DNA of 35,750 nucleotides from JBKHBT01 sp046542255. Lineage in GTDB: Bacteria > UBP14 > UBA6098 > JBKHBT01. The stretch lies in the NCBI GenBank assembly GCA_046542255.1, contig JBKHBT010000029.1, positions 1-35,750 of the forward strand, given 5' to 3'. The position numbers and the translations under genes were made by a program. The first letter of the stretch is position 1. The number at the start of each line of letters is the position of its first letter. The notes below the pieces were generated by a model. It saw only the letters and a program-made list of their open reading frames with translations. It made no database searches and was not told the DNA's origin. Below, piece after piece: positions 18,994 to 26,499 of this stretch.

Positions 18994-20361
18994 ATGACAG
19001 ATCGTAAAATTGAATATAATAGTAATTTTTATGAAGAAAAAATCAAAGACAGCATCTTGCCCGGTGAATTTGTCGAATCGATTTCTCCCAAAGGTACATT
19101 GTACATGGTCGGTGGCGCAGTTAGGGATCTTATCAATACTGGCGAATTATCCGAAGAGGTCGATTTCTTATTGGTTGGATGGCATGTCAATGAGGTACTC
19201 TGGAAACTCAATACTTATGGAAGCGCAGCATATGTAGGCCATTCATTTGGCGTTATAAAATTCACATATAATGGCATTACATCGGATATTTCTGTGCCAG
19301 AAATTCGAGGTTCGGAATCCACTTTGAAAAGCGATCTTGAGAATCGTGATTTTACGATAAATTCTGTAGCAATGCGTCTTCCCGATATGGAGATATTCGA
19401 CCCATTCGGCGGGGTGAAAGATATTTTTGCCAAAGTCATTAGAGAAGATACAGCTCTATCACTCTTCCAGGACCCAATAAGGTCGCTTCGAGGAATCCGA
19501 TTCTCGGTGCAATTCGGTTTTCAAATAGAAGAAAAGACCATGTCTCATATTAAACAAAGCACCAGTATGCTGGATTCTGTTTCACCGGAACGAATCCGCG
19601 ATGAGGTTTGCAAGATTTTAGTCAAGATCGATAAGCCTTCCGAAGCCCTTAGAATGATGCAACAAATGGGAATCATTCGTCATATTATGCCGGAGGTCGA
19701 AAAATGCATCGGCGTTGGACAGGAGGGTGGATGGCATATTTATGATGTCTTTGAACATACACTAAAAGCCATCGATAATGCCCCAAAAGACCTTGTACTT
19801 CGCCTTTCTCTGCTTTTCCATGATATAGGAAAACCTCTTTGCCGTTATCTGGACGAAGAAACAGGACGTGCACATTTCACCGGGCATGACAATAAATCTG
19901 CTGAGCTTGCCAAAAAGAGATTAAAAAAACTTAGGTTTTCTAATGATATAATCGAAGATGTCCTGACAATTATCGGCAATCACATGACTCAGATACCAGA
20001 AACCGAAAAGGGCAAAAAACGTTTGATTAGGAGACTTGGCGAAGAAAGAATCCCGCTTTTTATTCAGCATAGAATAGCCGACCTTAGAGCGATGGATGTG
20101 GAGCGGGTCAAAAAAGAAATCGAGGCCAATCGTGTGCTGGGCCTTCAACTTCGCGAAATAATAGACCGCAAACCGCCTCTTCAGGTAAAAGACCTCGCAA
20201 TCGGCGGAGATGAGCTTATCGAGAAATTTGACATCGAGCAAGGCCCCAAGATAGGCGAAATTCTTGATTATCTTATGGACCGGGTACTCGAGGATATCGA
20301 GCTGAACAATCGCAAAAAGCTTTTGGAACTGTCTCGGGATTATATCAAGAATAATCTATAA
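18994..20361 (+). CDS. cca: tRNA nucleotidyltransferase / poly(A) polymerase family with HD domain
   Basis: 455 residues of the class II CCA-adding/poly(A) polymerase family. It finishes or repairs the tRNA 3' CCA end, or adds A tails, in the cytoplasm. Visible motifs: GGAVRD (40-45), the metal motif at 55-57, D98 in the third acidic strand, RDFTINSVAMR, DPFGGVKDI, DPIRSLRGIRFSVQFGF, ERIRDEV, and a C-terminal HD domain with FEHTL and FHDIGKP (H276-D277). The family's DxD metal motif reads E55-V-D57 here, so the first Asp is Glu. GGAG lies about 8 nt before the ATG. CCA addition and poly(A) addition cannot be told apart by eye. The gene stands alone, 225 bp ahead of the next one. Confidence 0.88.
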   Translation: MTDRKIEYNSNFYEEKIKDSILPGEFVESISPKGTLYMVGGAVRDLINTGELSEEVDFLLVGWHVNEVLWKLNTYGSAAYVGHSFGVIKFTYNGITSDISVPEIRGSESTLKSDLENRDFTINSVAMRLPDMEIFDPFGGVKDIFAKVIREDTALSLFQDPIRSLRGIRFSVQFGFQIEEKTMSHIKQSTSMLDSVSPERIRDEVCKILVKIDKPSEALRMMQQMGIIRHIMPEVEKCIGVGQEGGWHIYDVFEHTLKAIDNAPKDLVLRLSLLFHDIGKPLCRYLDEETGRAHFTGHDNKSAELAKKRLKKLRFSNDIIEDVLTIIGNHMTQIPETEKGKKRLIRRLGEERIPLFIQHRIADLRAMDVERVKKEIEANRVLGLQLREIIDRKPPLQVKDLAIGGDELIEKFDIEQGPKIGEILDYLMDRVLEDIELNNRKKLLELSRDYIKNNL

Positions 20362-20393
20362 AATCCCAGAAACAAAATGCTTATTTTTGTGTC

Positions 20394-20407
20394 CTTGCTT
20401 AAGCAAG
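20394..20407. other. 14-bp perfect palindrome after cca
   Basis: CTTGCTTAAGCAAG, 33 bp after the cca stop. It has no T-run, so it is a weak terminator candidate or an unassigned site. Confidence 0.3.
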
Positions 20408-20586
20408 TGATCGTTTGATATAGCAAAAGTTATAAAAGTTTATATCCCGATTAAACAGAATCGAGATATTAAATTTATTTTTGAACAAAATATAGGCCTG
20501 TCTTTCATTTTTGCTTAAAAGAATATCAAAATTCTCTTTCAAATCTTAGGAAATTTTCTTATCATGTAATTGGAAAGGAGAAACCA

Positions 20587-21537
20587 ATGATAAAACCAAG
20601 ACTCCTGATTATAAATCTAATAATTTTAGCTTCGCTATTAATATTTTCATGTAAGGGGCAAGAGATGAGTGATGCCAAAAATAAATACAATGAACTAACT
20701 CCACAGGAACGTCATGTAATCGAAAACAAAGGCACGGAGGCGCCATACACTGGCAAATACAATGATCATTTCCAAAAAGGTATCTATACATGTCGGAAAT
20801 GTGATTTGCCACTATATAATTCATCGGATAAATTCGAAGCCAGGTGCGGCTGGCCAAGTTTCGATGATGAGATACCAGCTGCCATTCATCGCTCTTTAGA
20901 TGCCGATGGGCTTCGTATCGAGATAACTTGTGCATATTGCGGTGCTCATTTAGGACATGTTTTCGATGGCGAGAAACTTACCTCGAAAAACACAAGACAC
21001 TGCGTCAATTCCATTTCGATGAATTTTATTCCCATTGCTGAAACTCCTAAAAGGGATAGAGCTATTTTCGCTGCAGGGTGTTTCTGGGGTGTTGAGCATA
21101 TTCTCAAAGAAGTTGACGGTATCGTGGATACAAGGGTCGGATATATTGGCGGCAATAAGAAAAATCCAAGCTATAGAGAGGTTTGCTACGAGAATACTGG
21201 CCATGCCGAAGCGGTCGAAGTGATATATGACCCGCAAAAAGTCAGCTATGAGAAAATTGCCAAGGCCTTTTTTGAATTGCATGATTTTACACAGAAAGAT
21301 GGGCAAGGCCCAGATATCGGAGATCAATATCGCTCTTCTATATTCTTTACAAATAGTGAGCAGAAAAAAGTTGCCGAGAAACTTGTCAAAATTCTCGAAA
21401 AAGAAAATTATGATGTTGCAACCGAAATTACAGAAGCATCGACATTTTGGCCTGCCGAAGACTATCATCAGAATTACTATGAAAAAAATGGCCAGAGTCC
21501 TTATTGCCATTCAAGGAGAAATATCTTTGATAAATAG
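20587..21537 (+). CDS. msrAB: Lipoprotein methionine sulfoxide reductase, MsrB-MsrA fusion
   Basis: 316 residues with both stereospecific methionine sulfoxide reductases in one chain, MsrB first. A lipoprotein signal ends LLIFSC with Cys22 as the lipid site, so it probably sits in the envelope and repairs exported proteins. MsrB: zinc cysteines C69/C72 and C115/C118, and catalytic Cys139 in NTRHCVNSISMNF. MsrA: GCFWG with catalytic Cys165, then DYHQNYY near the end. AAAGGAG lies just before the ATG. The next gene starts inside its last codons, so the two are co-expressed. The B-A order is the reverse of the common A-B fusion. Confidence 0.93.
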   Translation: MIKPRLLIINLIILASLLIFSCKGQEMSDAKNKYNELTPQERHVIENKGTEAPYTGKYNDHFQKGIYTCRKCDLPLYNSSDKFEARCGWPSFDDEIPAAIHRSLDADGLRIEITCAYCGAHLGHVFDGEKLTSKNTRHCVNSISMNFIPIAETPKRDRAIFAAGCFWGVEHILKEVDGIVDTRVGYIGGNKKNPSYREVCYENTGHAEAVEVIYDPQKVSYEKIAKAFFELHDFTQKDGQGPDIGDQYRSSIFFTNSEQKKVAEKLVKILEKENYDVATEITEASTFWPAEDYHQNYYEKNGQSPYCHSRRNIFDK

Positions 21538-22669
21538 CAGATGCTGGAAAATCTCCATTTCGCTTTTATTGGCTTTATTCTTTTTCGCCTGTAATTCTCC
21601 TATGAAATTGGAAAAGGAATATCTTGAGCTACCACAATTTTCCGGATTCAAGGGCGAGATTGTATGGCAAAAAAGCCTAAAAGCCGATCAAAATGCTACT
21701 GGTGGAGAATTCGTAGATGGCAAGCTCCTTTTCGGTACTACCCAGAACTGGATCTATGCACACAATGCCTTCACGGGCGAAAAGCTCGATAGGATGTGGG
21801 CAAATTTGCCTGTCGAGATACCGCCGGCGGTCGATGATTCTTTGCTATTTTATGCCGGCGCTGGAGAATGGAATGAACTGGTAGCTGCTAATATATATTC
21901 CGGTAAAGAGCTTTGGAACAAAACAGCCAGAACAATCGGCTCGAAGATACTATCTTCCGACTCGACTATTTACTACGCTACAAGCTCCGGGGGCATATAT
22001 CGCCTAAACCAAAAAACCGGTGAGATTATTGCAAAAAGAAGGATCAATATCGGGATTTCATGTGATTTGTTGATTATTGGCGATGAGCTTTTCATTGGAA
22101 CTCGCGATGGAAACATCTATATTCTCGATAGATTCGAACTTACGATTTCCAAAAAGCTTTCGGTAGGCTCGCCTGTTGCGGAGAAATTTCATAGCCTCGG
22201 CAATAAGATATTTACAAATCTCGAAAATGGCGATCTTTTAATCATCGATAGAAAAGAGCTAAAAATTGTAAAAACTATCCAGCAGCAGGGCGAATTTGTA
22301 ACGGCGCCTTTGATTCTGAATAACCTCATCATAGCTGTGAATAATGCCGGTGTAGTGTCTTGCCATCAAAGACTCGAGCCTTATGAGTTTTTATGGGAGA
22401 TAAGGCTCCACGAGCTTCAGCCAGAAGATTTCGACAGCACTGCTGGATATCAGAGGTCGGGCGAGGCGAGCGTATTTGCTTCGCCAGCTACCCTATATGG
22501 TAAAATCATTATAATTACATATCGGGGAAGCCTTTTTGTAATCGATCCTGAAACTTCGGAAATAGAGCTTGCAAAGAAGATAGGTGGCCGCTTTGTGAAA
22601 TCACCACAGACGTATGGAAGTATGTTGTATTTATTCTCGGAGAATAGCCGTATTTTGGGAATGCGTTAG
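21527..22669 (+). CDS. PQQ-type beta-propeller lipoprotein (BamB-like)
   Basis: 380 residues from a TTG start at 21527, which lies 8 nt after AAGGAG and inside the end of the msr gene. This start gives a clean lipoprotein signal ending FFFAC (Cys22). Longer starts further upstream would overlap the msr gene by hundreds of bases and bury the signal. The body has repeated W-x-x-x-G-x-x-x-x-x-x-x-G-x-I-Y-x-L-x-x-x-T-G blades (for example GGIYRLNQKTGE, GNIYILDRFELT, GSLFVIDPETSE), as in PQQ-like eight-blade propellers such as the outer-membrane assembly protein BamB. A scaffold or assembly role in the envelope is inferred; no catalytic site is seen. Confidence 0.8.
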   Translation: MINSRCWKISISLLLALFFFACNSPMKLEKEYLELPQFSGFKGEIVWQKSLKADQNATGGEFVDGKLLFGTTQNWIYAHNAFTGEKLDRMWANLPVEIPPAVDDSLLFYAGAGEWNELVAANIYSGKELWNKTARTIGSKILSSDSTIYYATSSGGIYRLNQKTGEIIAKRRINIGISCDLLIIGDELFIGTRDGNIYILDRFELTISKKLSVGSPVAEKFHSLGNKIFTNLENGDLLIIDRKELKIVKTIQQQGEFVTAPLILNNLIIAVNNAGVVSCHQRLEPYEFLWEIRLHELQPEDFDSTAGYQRSGEASVFASPATLYGKIIIITYRGSLFVIDPETSEIELAKKIGGRFVKSPQTYGSMLYLFSENSRILGMR

Positions 22670-22689
22670 AAAGATGCAGCCATTTTTCG

Positions 22690-22804
22690 TCTCTTCTAGA
22701 GCAAGATATAAATAATATATTCAATATACATAATATTCTTAATTAAACGCCTTTAATGATGTTTTAACCGGGAAGTATGACAATGCGGAACTATGCATTG
22801 TCTG
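22690..22804 (-). repeat. Dispersed two-hairpin repeat, copy C
   Basis: A diverged copy between two convergent genes. The outer hairpin is at 22779-22802 (GACAATGC/GCATTGTC intact). The inner arms are eroded. It shares with copy D an extended flank beginning TCTCTTCTA and ATATAAATAA, so C and D are nearer to each other than to A, B and E. Confidence 0.75.
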
Positions 22805-22811
22805 ATATAAC

Positions 22812-23339
22812 TCAATCACACTTAACCTCAACATCAGCTCGCCGATGTGTCCTTCCTGGTAAAAGCCCAAAAAGCATGCCCGCAAGAGGTGCCATTACAA
22901 TAGCTGTTAAAACTCTGTAGATGAAAAAATTAGGGCCGAGGATTCCTACTTCATAGGGTATTCTGGCAGGCCCGATTAAAGTTTGGCCAGTAATATAGCT
23001 CACAAGGACAGGATATGAAATACCTTTTTTATGCAATACTAAAATTATAGGATATATGCAGATGGTAGGCCCCGGTGTTATCATACCGAGTATACCTGCT
23101 ATAAAATAGCTTAGAAGATTGCCTCCAGACATATGCTTTTCGATCAAACTAACCGGCACGAGAAAGTGAATTACAATCGATATGCAAATCGCAATAAGCG
23201 CGAGAAAGATGATTTTCATATTGGCATAAAACCGCTCGATTATATTGTCGATTACCAAAGATGGCGATATCATAAAAAGTATAAATGATATAAAAAATAG
23301 GATCAAACCGACTTTTATCTCGAGAGGAAGCCTTTTCAT
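22812..23339 (-). CDS. Half-size permease-like membrane protein (second of a pair)
   Basis: 175 residues with about five hydrophobic segments (roughly 10-30, 40-62, 75-98, 105-125, 137-160). The central block GMITPGPTICIYPIILVLHKKG is followed by YITGQTLIGPARIPYEVGILG. The pattern G-x-x-x-P-G-P-x-x-x-x-Y-P-I-x-x-x-L-x-x-x-G, then a polar turn and a G-x-x-G, is that of one half of ArsP/DUF318-type permeases, and its neighbour has the same pattern. The start overlaps the neighbour's stop by 4 bp. Last gene of the minus-strand run. Substrate unknown. The family assignment is by eye. Confidence 0.55.
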   Translation of the reverse strand: MKRLPLEIKVGLILFFISFILFMISPSLVIDNIIERFYANMKIIFLALIAICISIVIHFLVPVSLIEKHMSGGNLLSYFIAGILGMITPGPTICIYPIILVLHKKGISYPVLVSYITGQTLIGPARIPYEVGILGPNFFIYRVLTAIVMAPLAGMLFGLLPGRTHRRADVEVKCD

Positions 23340-23782
23340 GATAATAATGACATCCCCATTTTAATAGTTAGAAACCATGCGAAAAAAGCGATGCCAAAAA
23401 TTGTGACCAATGCGACAGCAATTCTTTTCATTGGAAAACTAATACCGAAAAATCCAAATTCCATAAACATCGTAACCGGTTCGATTATAACATGCCCACT
23501 TATTAGTGCGACCAGGATATATCCTCTGACGCCAAAAGAAATAAGCTCATCCATAATCGGGTAGATTATAAATCTCGGCCCCGGTGCGATAAAACCGATT
23601 ATCTCAGCGAGTATAATTCTAAAAACAAAAGGCAAATCATTTTGAATACTGGAAATCATATCATGATTTAGAAATGCGCTAATCGATGTGGCGAAAAGAA
23701 TCCCCATCGTAATAAGAAACATTGTTTTCCAAAGCTTTTGCAAAGTATAATCGGATATTTCTTTTAAAGAGATTTTTGGCAT
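23336..23782 (-). CDS. Half-size permease-like membrane protein (first of a pair)
   Basis: 148 residues from ATG 23782, chosen because AGGGGGG lies about 10 nt upstream. A TTG at 23788 overlapping the previous stop is the alternative and adds two residues. About four membrane segments. The core GFIAPGPRFIIYPIMDELISFG followed by ISGHVIIEPVTMFMEFGFFG aligns block by block with the downstream protein, so the pair are paralogues, probably forming one transporter. Coupled to the sugar transferase upstream and the partner downstream. An ArsP/DUF318-like identity is likely but unproven. Export of a glycan-related compound would fit the neighbours but is only inference. Confidence 0.55.
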   Translation of the reverse strand: MPKISLKEISDYTLQKLWKTMFLITMGILFATSISAFLNHDMISSIQNDLPFVFRIILAEIIGFIAPGPRFIIYPIMDELISFGVRGYILVALISGHVIIEPVTMFMEFGFFGISFPMKRIAVALVTIFGIAFFAWFLTIKMGMSLLS

Positions 23783-23784
23783 TA

Positions 23785-25206
23785 TCAATATGCCCCCCTA
23801 CCGGATAAAACAGCCGGTATAGTTTTCAGTAGAATATTAAAATCCAACCACAGAGACCAGTTTTCTATATAATATATATCCAGCTCGACCATCTTCTCAA
23901 ATGGCAAATCGCTTCTTCCCGAAACCTGCCATAGGCCAGTCATTCCTGGTATTGTATCGATTCTTTTAAGCTGCCATTTTTCATATTCCTTAAGCTCTTT
24001 TTCGATAGTTGGCCTCGGCCCGACAAGGCTCATGTGGCCGGCGAAGACATTATAAATCTGTGGCAACTCATCGATACTAAATTTCCTGATAAAATGCCCA
24101 ACCTTAGTTATTCGCGGGTCTTGCTTTATTTTGAACATCCCTTTTCCTACTTCATTTTGTTCCATTAGCTCATCTTTAAGTTTATCGGCATCTTTATACA
24201 TCGACCGAAATTTTATCATCTTGAAATACCTGCCATTTCTGCCGATTCTGGTTTGGGTGAAGAAAATCGGGCCCCGGCTTTCTAATTTTATAGCAACAGC
24301 CGTCAGGACAAATAGTGGTAAGGTGAGAATGATAAGGATTGTAGATACGAGAAGGTCGAATAGCCTTTTTATAATTCTTTGTGCCTTTGTTGCTGCAACA
24401 TCGCGGAATAAAAGCATTGAGACAGATCCAACTTGATCGACAATAATATCACCACTAAGTAAGTCCTGGAAAACAGGAACCATAGCAAAAAGAACCTTTT
24501 CCTTGCGGCATTCATATATTGTGCGGTGAATTGTCTCGTCTTCACAATTAGGTTCTGCGAGTATTACTTCATCGATATCCCCATTAATCAAGATATCTTT
24601 GAGGTCCGAAAATTTGCCGATGATTTTATCTTTCGGCATCTTATCGGAATGTTCATTTAGCTTCAGGCATCCTACGATTCCGGAACGTAGCATCGGTGTC
24701 TTTTCGAAATGCTCTATGACTTCAAAAGCGTGGTTTCCGGCACCGATAATTAGCTTTTTCGAAGCAATCACTCCCTTTTCTATCATCTTTCGAAGGACCA
24801 AGATAACTATTCTGTGATATAATACGATCACCAAAAAAGAAATCACAGTACCGATAGCCAGCATAAATCGCGCATAGCTACTTTGTCGATAGAGAAATGC
24901 AATAATCATTGGGATTGCGGTAGCCAAAATGCTCGACCAAAATATTCTTTCGACCATCTTTCCAAAAGAAACCGATAAATCAAGAATATATACTCTTCGA
25001 TATGCAAAAACCAATACCCAAATGATAGATACAACAACTATCGGCAAGAAATAGAATTCCAGGGGCTGCCATTCCTTGGAAAGCGGGATTATCTGAACCT
25101 CGAAACGTAAATACCACGCAAGCAAAAATGACAGAAATACTAGAATTAGATCACCAATTTGCAAAAGAATGACAGCGGTTTTTTCAGCTCTTTTTTTTAA
25201 TAACAT
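23785..25206 (-). CDS. Polyprenyl-phosphate sugar-1-phosphate transferase (WbaP/WcaJ type)
   Basis: 473 residues. It transfers a sugar-1-phosphate from a nucleotide sugar to undecaprenyl phosphate, the first step of exopolysaccharide or O-antigen repeat assembly, at the inner membrane. Four N-terminal membrane segments (about 11-133), a Rossmann-like domain opening KKLIIGAGNHAFEV (about 150-260), then the catalytic domain: KRLFDLL membrane hairpin (279-305), IGRNGRYFKMIKFRSMY, DPRITKVGHFIRKFSIDELPQ, LVGPRP, PGMTGLWQVSGR and LDIYYIENWS. Length is normal for the family. The ATG at 25206 has no purine-rich site ahead of it. No other glycan genes are adjacent except the methyltransferase and permease-like pair, so the full pathway lies elsewhere. 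The sugar is unknown. Confidence 0.9.
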   Translation of the reverse strand: MLLKKRAEKTAVILLQIGDLILVFLSFLLAWYLRFEVQIIPLSKEWQPLEFYFLPIVVVSIIWVLVFAYRRVYILDLSVSFGKMVERIFWSSILATAIPMIIAFLYRQSSYARFMLAIGTVISFLVIVLYHRIVILVLRKMIEKGVIASKKLIIGAGNHAFEVIEHFEKTPMLRSGIVGCLKLNEHSDKMPKDKIIGKFSDLKDILINGDIDEVILAEPNCEDETIHRTIYECRKEKVLFAMVPVFQDLLSGDIIVDQVGSVSMLLFRDVAATKAQRIIKRLFDLLVSTILIILTLPLFVLTAVAIKLESRGPIFFTQTRIGRNGRYFKMIKFRSMYKDADKLKDELMEQNEVGKGMFKIKQDPRITKVGHFIRKFSIDELPQIYNVFAGHMSLVGPRPTIEKELKEYEKWQLKRIDTIPGMTGLWQVSGRSDLPFEKMVELDIYYIENWSLWLDFNILLKTIPAVLSGRGAY

Positions 25207-25279
25207 ATTTCAATAACCGGTTCTATTCGTTTCCATTAAAATATTGAAAAATCTCTATTTTACAAGGATAATCATCCTT

Positions 25280-25957
25280 TTAGCAGGGATTTTTCTTCAA
25301 AATAATAACTCGAATACCGTCATCGTGGATAATATCAAAGGAATAAGTATCGCAAATATATTCAAAGGATTTTCGATGAAAGAAAATGACATGCGTATCA
25401 TCATTTAGATAGTACCAGTTTTTGAATTGTTCTAAATCAGTCCACCTAACTGTCATAATTCCCAGAAAGCCGCCAGGTTTTATGCGGCTTGCAATATTTT
25501 CAATATCTTGTGATGGATTATAGAGATGCTCGAAAACTTCTGTCGATAAAATAAAATCATATCTATCAGTTTTTTTATTTGGATAAAAGAATGGATCGTA
25601 ATTATCGCATTCGATATTTCTTCTTGCGAGCAATTCTGCCAAAGCCGGGCCAGGGCCACAGCCATAGTCCAGGCCTTTCATGCCGGGTTGGATATAATCC
25701 AATGCGGAAAGCAATAGCCTTTCCAGATGTTTTACATACCCGGGCTCATCGACACAATTTTCATGGGTCTCGTAACGGGCCTTTTCGACTTTTGCACCGA
25801 GCCTTTGATCGGGGTGAACAAAAACCAGGTGGCAATTCGTGCAAAGCCAATAATTTCTTTTGAAATTGGACTCGACCGCTTTTTTCTCTTTATTTGAATT
25901 GCAGAGTGGGCATAAAAAATTGTATTTGTTTTGTGATTCGATAAGATTTTTTTTCAG
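25280..25957 (-). CDS. Zinc-ribbon class I SAM methyltransferase with no standard start codon
   Basis: The frame is open from 25966 to 25280. The part from the TTG at 25714 alone would give only 144 residues and miss the first 81. Those encode a zinc ribbon, CPLC (C16, C19) and CTNC (C39, C42), then LVFVHPDQ, KARYETHEN and PGYVKHL, leading into the SAM motif LDYGCGPGPALA (96-107), YDPFF, YDFILSTEVFEHL and KPGGFLGIMT. This whole layout is that of a known family of about 220-residue methyltransferases, so the long form is real. No ATG, GTG or TTG exists before the zinc ribbon; CTG 25957 or ATT 25963 are the only near-standard choices, with no clear ribosome site. The previous gene ends at 25963. 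Substrate unknown; a cell-envelope glycan is plausible. Confidence 0.8.
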   Translation of the reverse strand: MKKNLIESQNKYNFLCPLCNSNKEKKAVESNFKRNYWLCTNCHLVFVHPDQRLGAKVEKARYETHENCVDEPGYVKHLERLLLSALDYIQPGMKGLDYGCGPGPALAELLARRNIECDNYDPFFYPNKKTDRYDFILSTEVFEHLYNPSQDIENIASRIKPGGFLGIMTVRWTDLEQFKNWYYLNDDTHVIFFHRKSFEYICDTYSFDIIHDDGIRVIILKKNPC

Positions 25958-25962
25958 ATTAA

Positions 25963-26481
25963 TTAATTAGTCGATTTGACCGGCTGGTCTGAATTCGGGA
26001 AAGCTGGCTGTATAACTGGTAGAGTCGTAGTAATTCCTATAGGTTCTTCAAAATCGTCATCTTCGTCTTCTGTTTCTGGCAGAGGCATCTGGCTTTTCTC
26101 TTTGGAGGCAATCTTTCTTGCTTCGGATAAGGGTGTAAATACAATATATTGAAATTCCACGATATTCTCTTTGGAATATTCGCTATTTTCTTCGGTAACA
26201 ATGAAACCACCTTCTTCGGCCTGTGAATAATATAGATTTCCAGAAGGAGTAAGCGGCGTAAGGACGACATAGTAAAGCTCCGGTGGATTACTCATCTCGA
26301 TGCTGCATTTTCCTTCCTGGATCTTATCTATTCCAGCATCGATTGCAACATACATCTCGGAAAGATCCAGCTGAGATTCTGAATCGAGAACATTGGCAAG
26401 TGGAATGGAAAACATCGAATTATCGCTTTGAGCGAAAACTGCTGAATAGATTAAAAAAATTAAAAATATCGTCTTTTTCAT
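25963..26481 (-). CDS. Exported protein of unknown function
   Basis: 172 residues with a signal peptide (cleavage likely after AVFA, about residue 17). The body shows paired YYVVLTPLTPSG and FQYIVFTPLSEA, suggesting a small internal duplication of a beta structure. Residues 125-145 are very acidic (TEDEDDDFEEP), and the tail is rich in Pro and Thr. GGAGAC lies 6-11 nt before the ATG. It sits 18 bp after another exported protein and runs to the very edge of the methyltransferase, so one transcript is likely. Not recognised. Confidence 0.7.
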   Translation of the reverse strand: MKKTIFLIFLIYSAVFAQSDNSMFSIPLANVLDSESQLDLSEMYVAIDAGIDKIQEGKCSIEMSNPPELYYVVLTPLTPSGNLYYSQAEEGGFIVTEENSEYSKENIVEFQYIVFTPLSEARKIASKEKSQMPLPETEDEDDDFEEPIGITTTLPVIQPAFPNSDQPVKSTN

Positions 26482-26499
26482 TATTTTGTCTCCAAATTA

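Noticed and set aside
21227..21526. A 100-residue longer start for the PQQ-propeller lipoprotein
   Set aside because: It would overlap the msr gene by over 300 bp and hide a clean lipoprotein signal that begins at the TTG with AAGGAG upstream.
22690..22804. Copy C hairpin as a shared terminator of the two convergent genes
   Set aside because: The stem is not followed by a T-run on either strand, and the same hairpin occurs in places where no gene ends.
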